Source: Streptococcus suis (GTDB lineage Bacteria > Bacillota > Bacilli > Lactobacillales > Streptococcaceae). From it: a stretch of DNA of 64,000 nt. The notes below the pieces were generated by a model that did no database searches, was not told where the DNA came from, and saw only the letters and a program-made list of their open reading frames with translations. Every line of letters starts with the position of its first letter. Positions within the stretch are counted from its first letter, which is position 1. This document shows, in pieces, positions 26,554-37,142 of the stretch. The stretch covers positions 124,001-188,000 of the forward strand of contig NZ_JAGFUX010000003.1 of the NCBI RefSeq assembly GCF_017601095.1, read 5' to 3'. Made by a program: the position numbers and the translations under genes.

Positions 26554-29250
26554 TTAACCTGAGTTACGCAATCCCGTTGCCACACCGTTGATGGTGATGT
26601 GGATCAAGCTTTCTTGCTCCTTGCTGAGTTCGCCTCGGCGGAGACGGTTGATGAGTTCAATCTGAATATAGTTGAGCACATTGAAGTATGGCATGCGGTA
26701 GTCCAGACTGGCTTTGAGGAAAGGTAATTCTGCCAAAAGTTCATCATTTTGTTCAATAGCCAAAATCATATCCTTGGTCAGTTGCCATTCATCCAAAATA
26801 GTATGGAAAATCGCGCGAACTTCTTCGTTTTCACACATCTTGGCATATTCAAATGCAATGTTCATGTTGGATTTAGACAAAACCATATCTACATTTGACA
26901 AGAGGGAACGGAAGAATGGCCAGTTTTGGTACATCTTCTGTAATTTACCTAGGTTTGCAGGGTCTTTGTCAATGAAACGTTTGAAGCTAGAACCAACCCC
27001 ATACCATCCTGGCAACATCACGCGGTTTTGAGACCAAGAGAAGACCCAAGGAATGGCACGGAGACCACCGATTTCTGTGATGGTCTTGCGAGCTGCAGGA
27101 CGTGAACCGATATTGAGGCTCGAAACTTCACGAATAGGACTTGCAGCAAAGAAATAGTCATAGAAATGCTGATTGTTAAAGACTAGATCACGGTAAATTT
27201 GGTAGCTATCTTCAACGATTTCATCCATTGATTCACGGTAGCCGTCAATCTCGTTGGGATCGGTAATCATCTGGGTCACCATACGGTCAAGAGTTGCGGA
27301 AACCAGCATTTCTAAGTTAAAGTAGGCTGCATCTTTGTTTCCATACTTGTTACCGATGACCTCGCCTTGTTCGGTCAAACGAATACGGTCTTTGATGGAG
27401 CCAAATGGTTGCGAAGTGATAGCATCATAAGATGGGCCACCCCCACGACCAACTGTTCCTCCACGACCGTGGAAGAATGTAATCTTAACGCCTTCTTCTT
27501 CACCGATTTGGGTCAATTCATTTTGCGCCTTATAGAGTGTCCAACCAGAAGACAGGTAACCTCCATCCTTGTTGGAGTCGGAATAGCCAAGCATGATTTC
27601 TTGGTAGCCCTTGTTCCCAGCAATCCAACCTTTGGCCAAATCAAGCTGCAGGTACTGACGCATGGTCTCAGAAGCGTTATCCAAGTCTTCAATGGTTTCG
27701 AAAAGAGGGACAATCTGCACACGGGCTTGTTGAGCATCTACTAGTCCAACTTCTTTGAGGAGAACGGCCAATTCTAAGAGGTCTGAAACACTTTCAGAGT
27801 GGGAGATAATGTGTTGCTTGATAACTTCTTCTCCTAGCTTGTCTTTGAGCTCACGGGCAGCTGCAAAGATGGCCAACTCTTTCTGCAATTGTTCTGACTT
27901 AGGTGCATTTGTCGCAGACAGAATCCGAGGATCTTCTTCCAACTCTTTGAGAAGGACCTGACACTTATCACTTTCTGACATGCTTGAATAATCCTCCACA
28001 ATTCTCGCTGAAGCTAAGAGCTCTGCCACACTTGCTTCATGGATAGACGAATCTTGGCGCATGTCGATGCTAGCTAGATAGAATCCAAAGGCTTCTACGG
28101 CTTCCAATAATTCTGTCAAATCCCCTTTAATCAGCGCTGCTGTGCGATTTTCCTCTAAGGAAGCCTTGATGGCTTGAAGATCTACCTTAAATTCTGTGAC
28201 GTTGGTATAGCGAACTCCTTGCTCCTTATCAGCTACTAGATAAGCTCGGGTGTTTGCCAGCTTCATCTGGATGTAGTGGAAGGCACGACGATAGGGCTCA
28301 TGTTCGCGGTAAACTGACTGGTCTTGTGATAGGTCTGCCAAGGCTTGAACGGCTGGACTGACTTTCACAATAGTGGTCGATAGGGAGAAGGTGCGGTAGA
28401 GTTTGTACAACTGCTCATCATAGTAATTCATGATGACATCACACTGGGTTAGGGCAGACAATTTGAGGGTTTCTGCTGTAACGAATGGGTTGCCATCGCG
28501 GTCTCCTCCAATCCACATGCCCATGGTAATTGGGCGCGGGTTGGTCAGCTGGATGCCTTTTTCAGCTGCCAAGCGCTTGTACTCCCGTTGGAGCTTGGTT
28601 ACAGCCTTGATAAAGGAGCTGTTATAATACTCCATCACGTTAGTGATTTCGTTTGTAACCTTTAGCTTCTTCTCACGAATCATCTCCGTCTGCATGATGA
28701 TTTCGATGTAGAGGCGTAGTTCATCTTCCCACTTGGTACGGTTCATCAAACCCAGTTTAACATCCCGATAACGACGAAGTAACTCATGGATATGCTTGGT
28801 TAAATCAAGCATAGACTGGCGTTGAACCTGAGTAGGATGGGCCGTTAAAACTGGAACAACATTTAATTTTTCAAGGATTTCTGCTGCATTTTCATGCTGG
28901 GCTACCATGTCGATTGTGGTTGAAATTTTCCCCAGATAATCCTGACCAATATTGTTTTGGTGGTTGATTTCATAAGCCAAATCAACGTCTTCTGAGATAT
29001 TAATCAAGAGGGGAAGAACTGCGAAATAGCGGGAGATCACTTCCAATTCTTGGTTGGACAGTTGCCCGATAATCGCAATCAATTCATGGTAATTGTCCTC
29101 TGTGGACAGCTGCCCCAATTCGATGATCTTGTTGAAGGTTTCTTCTGAAATCATCTGACGGGCAACGTCTTGAAGGATGGAGGTAAGAATGATAACCTCC
29201 TCCCGAATAGCTTCTTTGTTATTGTAGTTTTCTAATTTTTGTAATGTCAT
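26554..29250 (-). CDS. ppc: Phosphoenolpyruvate carboxylase
   Basis: An 898-residue cytoplasmic enzyme making oxaloacetate from PEP and bicarbonate, the anaplerotic source of aspartate-family precursors in streptococci. It carries the active-site VLTAHPTQ, the glycine-rich [10 protein letters not shown], the catalytic [11 protein letters not shown] and [15 protein letters not shown], and the C-terminal NSG-type ending VATGLRNSG. Length is slightly above the common ~880. It lies 20 nt downstream of ftsW on the same strand with GGGAGG upstream, so the two are probably cotranscribed, the usual streptococcal pairing. Confidence 0.97.
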   Translation of the reverse strand: MTLQKLENYNNKEAIREEVIILTSILQDVARQMISEETFNKIIELGQLSTEDNYHELIAIIGQLSNQELEVISRYFAVLPLLINISEDVDLAYEINHQNNIGQDYLGKISTTIDMVAQHENAAEILEKLNVVPVLTAHPTQVQRQSMLDLTKHIHELLRRYRDVKLGLMNRTKWEDELRLYIEIIMQTEMIREKKLKVTNEITNVMEYYNSSFIKAVTKLQREYKRLAAEKGIQLTNPRPITMGMWIGGDRDGNPFVTAETLKLSALTQCDVIMNYYDEQLYKLYRTFSLSTTIVKVSPAVQALADLSQDQSVYREHEPYRRAFHYIQMKLANTRAYLVADKEQGVRYTNVTEFKVDLQAIKASLEENRTAALIKGDLTELLEAVEAFGFYLASIDMRQDSSIHEASVAELLASARIVEDYSSMSESDKCQVLLKELEEDPRILSATNAPKSEQLQKELAIFAAARELKDKLGEEVIKQHIISHSESVSDLLELAVLLKEVGLVDAQQARVQIVPLFETIEDLDNASETMRQYLQLDLAKGWIAGNKGYQEIMLGYSDSNKDGGYLSSGWTLYKAQNELTQIGEEEGVKITFFHGRGGTVGRGGGPSYDAITSQPFGSIKDRIRLTEQGEVIGNKYGNKDAAYFNLEMLVSATLDRMVTQMITDPNEIDGYRESMDEIVEDSYQIYRDLVFNNQHFYDYFFAASPIREVSSLNIGSRPAARKTITEIGGLRAIPWVFSWSQNRVMLPGWYGVGSSFKRFIDKDPANLGKLQKMYQNWPFFRSLLSNVDMVLSKSNMNIAFEYAKMCENEEVRAIFHTILDEWQLTKDMILAIEQNDELLAELPFLKASLDYRMPYFNVLNYIQIELINRLRRGELSKEQESLIHITINGVATGLRNSG

Positions 29251-29270
29251 CTTTCCTCCCTCATTTACTC

Positions 29271-30491
29271 CTAGGCAAGAGTTCGTTCGATCTCTTCCTG
29301 GAGAAGCACTCTCTTTTCATTGGCATCAATGTTTAGCACAAAGGCAATTCCAATGGAGATGGTCAACAAGCTATTTCCCCCCTGAGAGATGAATGGGAAG
29401 GTCACACCTGTCGCTGGAATCACACCGGAAATACCGCCGACATTGATAAAAATCTGGATCAATAGCATGGCTGCCACACCAAAGGCCATCATTGCATTAA
29501 AAGGATTACGTGCTCGAATCCCTACAACGATGATTCGAAGAATCAGGAAGACCAGGAGTCCCAAAATCAAACTTCCTCCAAAAAATCCTAGCTCTTCAAT
29601 CACGATAGAAAAGGCGAAATCCGTATGGGCTTCTGGTAGGTAGCCATTTTTTTCAATAGAGTTCCCCAAACCAAGTCCAAACCAGCCACCATTACTCATG
29701 GCATAGTAGGAATTGGCCAACTGCAAACCTGATTCCGTCGCATCCACAAAGGGGTTAAAATAAGCTGCAAAGCGGCGAGCAATATAACCAAAGACTGGGA
29801 TTTGAGCCACTAATTCGACCCCTAATATCCGAATGGTCGATAGGAGAACAAAGGCTCCTAAGACAATTCCTGCAATAATAGTGGAAAACCAACGGTAACC
29901 AATCCCGCTTGTAGAAACCATCACCACCATAATCAAGCCAATGATGGTCGCATTTCCCAAGTCTGGCAAAGAACCAACTAGAGCCAGGAAAACAAGACTC
30001 ACCACACGCCAATCATTGAAGGCTTTCGGAATCCAGCTCCCCTTTATCAAGGCCTGGTAATCGTAGATGCGAATATCGTCCTGCATCTGTGAAAACTTGT
30101 CTGCTAAATACCAGATGATAATCAACTTTAAGTATTCCGCAGGTTGCAGACCGATGATTCCTCCTGGTCCCAGACGAATCCATCCATGGGCACCGTTAAC
30201 AGGATCAAAGAAACGAGAAGCCACCAACATAGCAACTTCTGCCAACAAGACAACCATAATGAGTTTCTTTTGGCGCAAAAAACTCAATTTCATTCGGTAA
30301 ATCATATAAATAAAGCCAAGACTAAGTACCCAGAAAGCAGCTTGAGTAATCACCATTGAGAAGGGATTGCCTCCTTTTTGAATCTGCAAGGCACTCGTAG
30401 TCGAATACACCATCACCAGACCAATAATCGATAAAATCAAATAGGGGATGAGGATGGAGTAATTGAGTAGGTGTTTTTTATCAATCTTCAT
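29271..30491 (-). CDS. ftsW: FtsW, septal peptidoglycan glycosyltransferase (SEDS family)
   Basis: A 406-residue polytopic SEDS protein with ~10 helices. It shows VYSTTSA in the first helix, [17 protein letters not shown], the catalytic-region [25 protein letters not shown], the [17 protein letters not shown] loop and the C-terminal [15 protein letters not shown]. It polymerises septal glycan with a class b PBP. AAGGAG lies 6 nt before the ATG. RodA is the alternative, but pairing with ppc and the loop sequences favour FtsW. Confidence 0.94.
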   Translation of the reverse strand: MKIDKKHLLNYSILIPYLILSIIGLVMVYSTTSALQIQKGGNPFSMVITQAAFWVLSLGFIYMIYRMKLSFLRQKKLIMVVLLAEVAMLVASRFFDPVNGAHGWIRLGPGGIIGLQPAEYLKLIIIWYLADKFSQMQDDIRIYDYQALIKGSWIPKAFNDWRVVSLVFLALVGSLPDLGNATIIGLIMVVMVSTSGIGYRWFSTIIAGIVLGAFVLLSTIRILGVELVAQIPVFGYIARRFAAYFNPFVDATESGLQLANSYYAMSNGGWFGLGLGNSIEKNGYLPEAHTDFAFSIVIEELGFFGGSLILGLLVFLILRIIVVGIRARNPFNAMMAFGVAAMLLIQIFINVGGISGVIPATGVTFPFISQGGNSLLTISIGIAFVLNIDANEKRVLLQEEIERTLA

Positions 30492-30524
30492 GTAAACTCC
30501 TTAAAGTCCGAGACTATCATTTCT

Positions 30525-30533
30525 ATTATATCA
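30525..30533 (-). promoter_or_regulatory. ftsW-ppc extended -10 promoter
   Basis: Minus strand TGaTATAAT, 33 nt before the ATG. Confidence 0.65.
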
Positions 30534-30576
30534 CAGAAATAGTGCTTTCCTGTTTTTTTTCCATGAAAGTAACAAA

Positions 30577-30599
30577 AAAAGAGCCTGATTGGGCTCTTT
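30577..30599 (-). terminator. Terminator of the S-component/DUF4430 operon
   Basis: Minus strand AAAGAGCC, loop, GGCTCTTTTTTT. Confidence 0.88.
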
Positions 30600-30600
30600 C

Positions 30601-30975
30601 TTACTCAAAAGCTTCCAGATAAAAACGAATTTCATCGTTTTCCTGGACCAACTGTTCTTCAGCTCCCTTAGGTGCCAACTCACCATTTACATCATACATC
30701 CAATAGGTATTGGTTGCTGGGTCTTGACTAACACCATCAATCACCGTAATCAAGCCAGCATCCTCCTCGATTTCATAGGCATCATCCAAGACATCCATTA
30801 CGGAATCTCCCGGCTCTACCGTCACCTGTTTTTGGTCGGTCCGTTCCCCAAATTCAACCGTCAATTGTGCAGTATAAGTTTGCGTATCAAGCTCTTCAAA
30901 GTCTTCCGTCTGACAAGCCAATAATACTGGTGCAAATACAAGGGCGACTATAGCTAAAAGCCATTTTTTCATCAT
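30601..30975 (-). CDS. DUF4430 domain lipoprotein
   Basis: A 124-residue exported lipoprotein. The signal peptide MMKKWLLAIVALVFAPVLLAC ends in a lipobox (LLAC, Cys at 21). The mature part is one DUF4430 domain with the conserved GDSVMDVLDDAYEIE and NTYWMYDVNG. DUF4430 resembles the C-terminal domain of transcobalamin-type carriers. It overlaps the upstream ECF-transporter S gene by ATGA. This suggests a surface ligand-binding partner of the transporter; the ligand is not known. Confidence 0.87.
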   Translation of the reverse strand: MMKKWLLAIVALVFAPVLLACQTEDFEELDTQTYTAQLTVEFGERTDQKQVTVEPGDSVMDVLDDAYEIEEDAGLITVIDGVSQDPATNTYWMYDVNGELAPKGAEEQLVQENDEIRFYLEAFE

Positions 30976-31469
30976 AAAATCCTCCTAAAAATGGTAACAA
31001 TAATGGGATAAAATAGGGCAGTAGATAAAGCATGAGCCATATCAAACGATAAACCAGCAAGCCAGTAAACCAAAAAAGGCGTGCTATACTGCCATGCAAT
31101 TAAAAGACTGATGACAAAACCATATAAAAAAACAAGTACACCAGCAAAAGTCGCTTCCAACTTAACCAAGTTAGTTGATGATTGAAAGATTGGTACCAGC
31201 AACCTAGACCATATAGCGAGCACCACCCCATAGGCGATGATTTGCCAGAGGACAACCAGCCCAAAACCTAAATAGATTCCTGAAACCAACATGGACAAGG
31301 ACATAACCAACACGGCTTCAACCAACCCCCAAGAATAGGTAACCCACAAAAAGATTGCAGTCACCGGTTTAACATTGGGAAAGGCAACAAAGGCAAAGCG
31401 TAAGGCAACGGTCAAGGCACTCAACATGACGATGCGACTGATAAACTGACTCTTGCTAACCTCACTCAC
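30972..31469 (-). CDS. ECF transporter substrate-binding (S) component
   Basis: A 165-residue membrane protein with five or six helices. The early segment IVMLSALTVALRFAF carries the A/L-rich helix by which S components dock to EcfT, and KPVTAIFLWVTYSWG follows. It starts with GTG at 31469 with GGAG 8 nt upstream. The partner gene encodes a DUF4430 lipoprotein, so a cobalamin-like or other cofactor precursor is a reasonable guess, but the sequence does not fix the substrate. It would share EcfA/A'/T encoded elsewhere. Confidence 0.82.
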   Translation of the reverse strand: MSEVSKSQFISRIVMLSALTVALRFAFVAFPNVKPVTAIFLWVTYSWGLVEAVLVMSLSMLVSGIYLGFGLVVLWQIIAYGVVLAIWSRLLVPIFQSSTNLVKLEATFAGVLVFLYGFVISLLIAWQYSTPFLVYWLAGLSFDMAHALSTALFYPIIVTIFRRIL

Positions 31470-31553
31470 TTCTCTCTCCTTCCTACTTCGATACTAGACT
31501 AGCCTAAATCCGCTTACATGTCAAGAAAATCCAGCTATTTCAAACCTATTTTT

Positions 31554-31582
31554 TTGATTTTTTTCAATAAATAGTGTAAACT
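31554..31582 (+). promoter_or_regulatory. Promoter of the GH25 gene, leaderless arrangement
   Basis: TTGATT (31554-31559), a 17-nt spacer and TAAACT (31577-31582), then 7 nt to ATG 31590, with no Shine-Dalgarno. Confidence 0.6.
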
Positions 31583-31589
31583 ATTCTGG

Positions 31590-32441
31590 ATGAGAAAGAA
31601 AATAAAACCAATATTTGTTGCCATTTTTTTCCTCTTATTTACTGGTTTGCTCCTTTTGACAAGAGGAATCTCACAAGAAAAGCAAGCAAGTAGCACAACT
31701 GAGGCACAGGCATCAACAAGTAGCAGTTCTACAAGTTCCTCTTCTTCGGTTGAATATATTGAGGTAAACATTACAAATGCCTTAGAAATGAAGCCCATCA
31801 TTGATGTCTCTGGTTGGCAACGACCTTCTGAGATTGACTACGATGTCCTATCGGCCAACATTTCTGGCGCAATTGTTCGAGTGCAGAGTGGTTCACACAC
31901 CACCAAGGACAACAATGCTTCTGATGAAAATGGCATAGACAAATCTTACAAAACCCACATAGAAGAATTTCAAGCCCGAGGTATTCCTGTCGCAGTCTAT
32001 GCCTACGTAACAGGAAACAGCATTGACTCCATGAAAGAAGAAGCCAAAACCTTTTATGAAGCTTCTTACAAATATAACCCTACCTTCTACTGGTTAGACG
32101 TAGAAGAAAAAACTATGGAAGATATGGATGCTGGTGTCGAAGCATTTCGCCAAGAACTGATTAATCTCGGTGCTAAAAATATCGGTATCTACATCGGAAC
32201 CTATTTCATGGAAGAGCACAGCATCTCTGTTGACAACTTTGATGCCATCTGGATTCCAACCTATGGAACCGATTCGGGCTATTACAATGCTGCTCCAAAT
32301 ACCGATTTGGACTACGACTTGCACCAATATACCTCCCGAGGCTATGTAAACGGCTTTGCCCATCATCTAGACCTCAACCTTATTACAACTCTCAAGGATC
32401 CTAATGAAGTCTATCAAAAACTCTTTACAGTTCCTGAGTAA
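31590..32441 (+). CDS. GH25 family lysozyme (muramidase), membrane-anchored or secreted
   Basis: A 283-residue protein. Residues ~7-26 form a hydrophobic signal or anchor after MRKKIKP; residues ~30-55 are a Ser/Thr-rich linker; a GH25 barrel follows. It begins IDVSGWQRPSEIDYD and has the catalytic acid cluster in FYWLDVEEKTM and a late DLHQYTSRG strand, as in N-acetylmuramidases that cut peptidoglycan glycan. No cell-wall-binding repeat is attached. No ribosome site precedes the ATG. The thiT promoter overlaps its 3' end. Confidence 0.88.
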   Translation: MRKKIKPIFVAIFFLLFTGLLLLTRGISQEKQASSTTEAQASTSSSSTSSSSSVEYIEVNITNALEMKPIIDVSGWQRPSEIDYDVLSANISGAIVRVQSGSHTTKDNNASDENGIDKSYKTHIEEFQARGIPVAVYAYVTGNSIDSMKEEAKTFYEASYKYNPTFYWLDVEEKTMEDMDAGVEAFRQELINLGAKNIGIYIGTYFMEEHSISVDNFDAIWIPTYGTDSGYYNAAPNTDLDYDLHQYTSRGYVNGFAHHLDLNLITTLKDPNEVYQKLFTVPE

Positions 32442-32452
32442 TTTAGTATAAT
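32424..32452 (+). promoter_or_regulatory. thiT promoter
   Basis: TTTACA (32424-32429), a 17-nt spacer and TATAAT (32447-32452), overlapping the end of the GH25 gene. The start is predicted ~10 nt before the TPP aptamer. Confidence 0.8.
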
Positions 32453-32466
32453 TAATTTAAATACAT

Positions 32467-32546
32467 ACACAAAGGAGTGCTTCGGCTGAGATCGCTTTTG
32501 CGAAATCCTCGAACCTGATCTAGTTAAGACTAGCGTAGGGATTGTG
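32467..32546 (+). ncRNA. TPP riboswitch (THI element)
   Basis: The classical blocks appear in order: GGAGTGC, GGCTGAGAT, the variable stem CGCTTTTGCG, then GAACCTGATCTAGTTAAGACTAGCGTAGGGA with canonical spacing. It lies directly upstream of the thiamine transporter gene. Confidence 0.96.
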
Positions 32547-32573
32547 GTGTTGATCTACGATTGACTTGCCAAG

Positions 32574-32600
32574 ACTCCTTTGTAATACAAAGGAGTTTTT
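32574..32600 (+). terminator. TPP riboswitch expression platform: terminator that also hides the ribosome site
   Basis: ACTCCTTTGT, 3-nt loop, ACAAAGGAGT, then TTTT, ending at the ATG. The 3' arm contains the thiT Shine-Dalgarno AAAGGAG. The 5' arm can instead pair with the identical ACAAAGGAGT at 32469-32478 inside the aptamer's first strand. Confidence 0.85.
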
Positions 32601-33149
32601 ATGTTGTCACATCGTCTTTCCCTCTTGGCAGAAATCGCTATTTTCTCAGCCCTTGGCTTGATTTTAGACAAGCTCGTTCTCTTTACCATGCCGCAAGGTG
32701 GCTCAGTCTCACTTGTTATGCTCCCAATTCTCTTGGTTGCCCTTCGACACGGCCTAACGGCTGGTTTGCTAACAGGAGGGATCGTGGGCACCATTCAACT
32801 CTTCTATGGCGGTTATTTTCTGAATGTCTTTCAAGTCTTCCTTGACTATGCCCTCTCCTATGCTGGAATTGGTTTAGCAGGATTATTGGCATCACTCCTA
32901 ACCAAACAAAAAGACCTCAGACAAGCTGCCCTCATCATCAGCCTTTCTGGTTTACTTGGTGGTAGCATTCGCTTACTTGCTACCTTCCTATCTGGTATCA
33001 TCTTCTATGCTGACTACGCTACACCTGGTATGCCTGTCTGGCTCTATTCCTTTACCTATAATATCAGTTATATCCTCCCTTCCACGCTACTTGCTTGCTT
33101 ACTGTTAATCTTGCTGTATAAGGCTCAACCAAATTTCTTCAAGAAATAA
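32601..33149 (+). CDS. thiT: Thiamine ECF transporter S component ThiT
   Basis: A 182-residue, six-helix membrane protein that binds thiamine and docks to the shared ECF module. LAEIAIFSALGLILDKLV contains the docking helix, and PQGGSVSLVMLPI and YHAARW-equivalent loops match ThiT/YuaJ (for example FYGGYFLNVFQVFLDYALSY). Its TPP riboswitch confirms the thiamine assignment. Translation starts 5 nt after a Shine-Dalgarno buried in the leader hairpin. Confidence 0.94.
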   Translation: MLSHRLSLLAEIAIFSALGLILDKLVLFTMPQGGSVSLVMLPILLVALRHGLTAGLLTGGIVGTIQLFYGGYFLNVFQVFLDYALSYAGIGLAGLLASLLTKQKDLRQAALIISLSGLLGGSIRLLATFLSGIIFYADYATPGMPVWLYSFTYNISYILPSTLLACLLLILLYKAQPNFFKK

Positions 33150-33174
33150 GCCCACTTTTCAAGGGGCTTTTTTT
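33148..33174 (+). terminator. thiT terminator
   Basis: AAGCCC, loop, GGGGCTTTTTTT, overlapping the thiT stop codon. Confidence 0.85.
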
Positions 33175-33181
33175 ACTTTTG

Positions 33182-33190
33182 TGTTATAAT
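33182..33190 (+). promoter_or_regulatory. Promoter of the DUF368-ybaK-phosphatase operon
   Basis: Extended -10 TGtTATAAT, 29 nt before the ATG. Confidence 0.65.
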
Positions 33191-33219
33191 GAAGCGTTAA
33201 AAAAATTTTTGGAGGTCTT

Positions 33220-34062
33220 ATGTCATCTTGGATTTCTCGTATCATCAAAGGGATGATCATTGCCCTTGGCTTCATTCTGCCGGGTGTTTCTGGTGGGGTT
33301 TTGGCAGCTATCTTAGGGATTTACGAACGCTTAATTGGATTTTTGGCCAACATTCGAAAAGATTTTAAAGAAAACCTACTGTACTTTATTCCAGTTGGAA
33401 TTGGTGGTATTTTGGGAATTGCCCTCTTTTCATTCCCAGTTGAATATCTCTTACAACATTTTCAAGTCATCACACTGTGGGGTTTTGCGGGAGCAATTGT
33501 GGGAACTGTGCCCAGCTTGGTCAAGGAATCCACTCTTAAAAGTCAACGGGATAGCCTTGACTGGGCTTGGTTAATCGGAACTTTTGTGATTTCTGGGCTC
33601 TTACTCTATAATTTAAATAACCTAGTTGGAACCCTTCCAGCAAACTTTGCTAGTTTTATTTTGGCAGGCGCCCTGATTGCACTAGGTATTCTGGTCCCTG
33701 GACTTAGCCCTTCAAACCTCTTACTGATTTTGGGTATTTATTCGCCAATGCTTAATGGCTTTAAATCGTTAGACCTTTTTGGTACCTTCTTGCCCATCGC
33801 AATTGGTGGTGTTTTAGCCATGGTTGCCTTTTCCAAAGCCATGGACAAAGCTTTAAAGATCTATCACTCACGCGTTTACCACTTTATCATCGGAATCGTT
33901 TTATCATCTACCCTCTTGATTTTAATTCCACAAGTGGGGAATGACGAAGCAATTTCTTATGCAGGTACTGGTATCGGTACCTGGCTAGCGGCCCTCCTCT
34001 TCTTCGGACTCGGAATCTGGTTAGGACTTTGGATGAGCAAATTAGAGGAAAAGTATAAATAA
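33220..34062 (+). CDS. DUF368 membrane protein (PopT-type undecaprenyl-phosphate translocase)
   Basis: A 280-residue protein with about eight helices. The N-terminal IKGMIIALGFILPGVSGGVLA and the internally repeated ALGILVPGLSPSNLLLILG are the paired signature loops of DUF368. Family members (PopT) have been shown to return undecaprenyl phosphate across the membrane, recycling the lipid carrier of cell-wall synthesis. That role is transferred from the family. GGAGG precedes the ATG; the stop overlaps the ybaK start (TAATG). Confidence 0.88.
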   Translation: MSSWISRIIKGMIIALGFILPGVSGGVLAAILGIYERLIGFLANIRKDFKENLLYFIPVGIGGILGIALFSFPVEYLLQHFQVITLWGFAGAIVGTVPSLVKESTLKSQRDSLDWAWLIGTFVISGLLLYNLNNLVGTLPANFASFILAGALIALGILVPGLSPSNLLLILGIYSPMLNGFKSLDLFGTFLPIAIGGVLAMVAFSKAMDKALKIYHSRVYHFIIGIVLSSTLLILIPQVGNDEAISYAGTGIGTWLAALLFFGLGIWLGLWMSKLEEKYK

Positions 34063-34544
34063 TGGCTAAAAAGGTTAAAATCAAAAAAACCTTGGTGGCC
34101 CAAATGTTAGACAAGGCTAAGATCGATCATGATAGCCTTGTTTTAAATGCCCTTGACGGCCAGTTGCCACCAGGAATTGAAGAACACGAAATATACAAAA
34201 CACTAGCATTGACAGGAGATAAGACAGGACCTGTCATTGGTATTGTGCCTATTGCAGAGCACCTGTCTGAGAAAAAATTAGCCAAAATTTCTGGCAATAA
34301 AAAAGTCAGCATGATCCCACAAAAGGACTTGGAAAAGACAACTGGCTACGTCCACGGTGCCAACAATCCTGTCGGAATCCGACAAAAACACAACTTTCCT
34401 ATCTACATTGACCAATCTGCACTCGAAAAAGGCCAGATGATTGTGTCTGCTGGTGAAATCGGGCGTTCCATCCGCATTGATAGTCAGGTCTTGGCTGACT
34501 TTGTCAGAGCGAGTTTTGCAGATATCATTGAAGGGAGGAAGTAA
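34062..34544 (+). CDS. ybaK: YbaK-type aminoacyl-tRNA deacylase
   Basis: A 160-residue editing-domain protein that hydrolyses mischarged tRNA, typically Cys-tRNA(Pro). The substrate-pocket lysine in KTLALTGDK, the central GYVHGANNPVGIRQKHNFP segment and SAGEIGRSIRID near the end match the YbaK/EbsC family. It overlaps the DUF368 gene by one base and is followed after 2 nt by the phosphatase gene, forming a tight operon. Confidence 0.9.
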   Translation: MAKKVKIKKTLVAQMLDKAKIDHDSLVLNALDGQLPPGIEEHEIYKTLALTGDKTGPVIGIVPIAEHLSEKKLAKISGNKKVSMIPQKDLEKTTGYVHGANNPVGIRQKHNFPIYIDQSALEKGQMIVSAGEIGRSIRIDSQVLADFVRASFADIIEGRK

Positions 34545-34546
34545 AC

Positions 34547-35170
34547 TTGAAACTCTATTTTGTCCGTCATGGAAAAACGGAGTGGAACTTGGAAGGGCGA
34601 TTCCAAGGAGCTTCTGGGGATTCTGCCCTTTTGCCCGAATCCTATCAAGATTTGGAAAAATTGGGCACTCACCTTTCTCAAATCCCATTTGACGCGATCT
34701 TCTCAAGCGATCTTCAACGTGCGCAAGTAACAGCCCAGGAAATCGCTAAAGTCAATCACCATCGCCAAACCGTCCAGACTAGCCCTCAATTACGGGAATG
34801 GAGTTTTGGAAAATTAGAAGGAAGTAAGATGGCAATTTTTCGTGCCATCTACCCCAAACAAGCCTGGGCTCTCAAACATAATCTAGCCCTTTTTGACAAT
34901 GACCTATTTGAAGCTGAGAGCGTTCGCCAGGTAACTCAACGAATGGTGGACTTTGTCCAATCCCTGAAAGGGCAAGACCTGGAAACAGTCCTCATCGTCA
35001 GTCATGGCGCCTTTCTAACCGCTTCTATCCATCGTCTGCTCGGATTTACACCAGCCCAACTGCGTCACCGAGGCGGCTTGGACAATGCCTCCATTTCCAT
35101 TTTGGAAACGACAGACTTTGAACACTTTACCGAGCTGGCGTGGAATGATACTCGCTATAAATCTCACTAA
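34547..35170 (+). CDS. Histidine phosphatase family protein (phosphoglycerate-mutase-like)
   Basis: A 207-residue protein. LYFVRHGKTEWN holds the RHG catalytic His, and VSHGAFLTA the second catalytic His. It belongs to the broad-specificity phosphatase branch rather than glycolytic GpmA. The start codon is TTG at 34547, with GGGAGG 9 nt upstream; no ATG fits. Substrate unknown. It ends at a strong hairpin. Confidence 0.88.
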   Translation: MKLYFVRHGKTEWNLEGRFQGASGDSALLPESYQDLEKLGTHLSQIPFDAIFSSDLQRAQVTAQEIAKVNHHRQTVQTSPQLREWSFGKLEGSKMAIFRAIYPKQAWALKHNLALFDNDLFEAESVRQVTQRMVDFVQSLKGQDLETVLIVSHGAFLTASIHRLLGFTPAQLRHRGGLDNASISILETTDFEHFTELAWNDTRYKSH

Positions 35171-35196
35171 GAAAGCAGTTTCCTGCTTTCTTTTTT
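35171..35196 (+). terminator. Terminator of the DUF368 operon
   Basis: GAAAGCAG, 4-nt loop, CTGCTTTC, then TTTTTT. Confidence 0.92.
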
Positions 35197-35217
35197 GCTG
35201 ATTTTTTACCTCTTCTA

Positions 35218-36977
<1,760 letters not shown>

Positions 36978-37006
36978 AAATTTCAAACTGTTTAACAACC
37001 TTACTT

Positions 37007-37035
37007 AAAACACTCTTGGAAATTCCAAGAGTGTT
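37007..37035 (+). terminator. lysS distal terminator
   Basis: AAAACACTCTTGGAA and its complement around AATT, then TTTTT. Confidence 0.9.
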
Positions 37036-37046
37036 TTTGCATGCAA

Positions 37047-37074
37047 AAAATCCCGACCACTTGGTCAGGATTTT
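37047..37074 (-). terminator. Terminator of the LLM oxidoreductase gene
   Basis: Minus strand AAAATCCTGACC, short loop, GGTCGGGATTTTTT. Confidence 0.85.
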
Positions 37075-37142
37075 CAGGAGATTATGAAAAATATTTAGGA
37101 TTGACTATAGTATAACTCATCCTATCAACTATCTCATCAGTC

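Noticed and set aside
31470..31589. Cobalamin riboswitch upstream of the S component
   Set aside because: Only ~120 nt separate the divergent genes and none of the B12-box blocks are visible.
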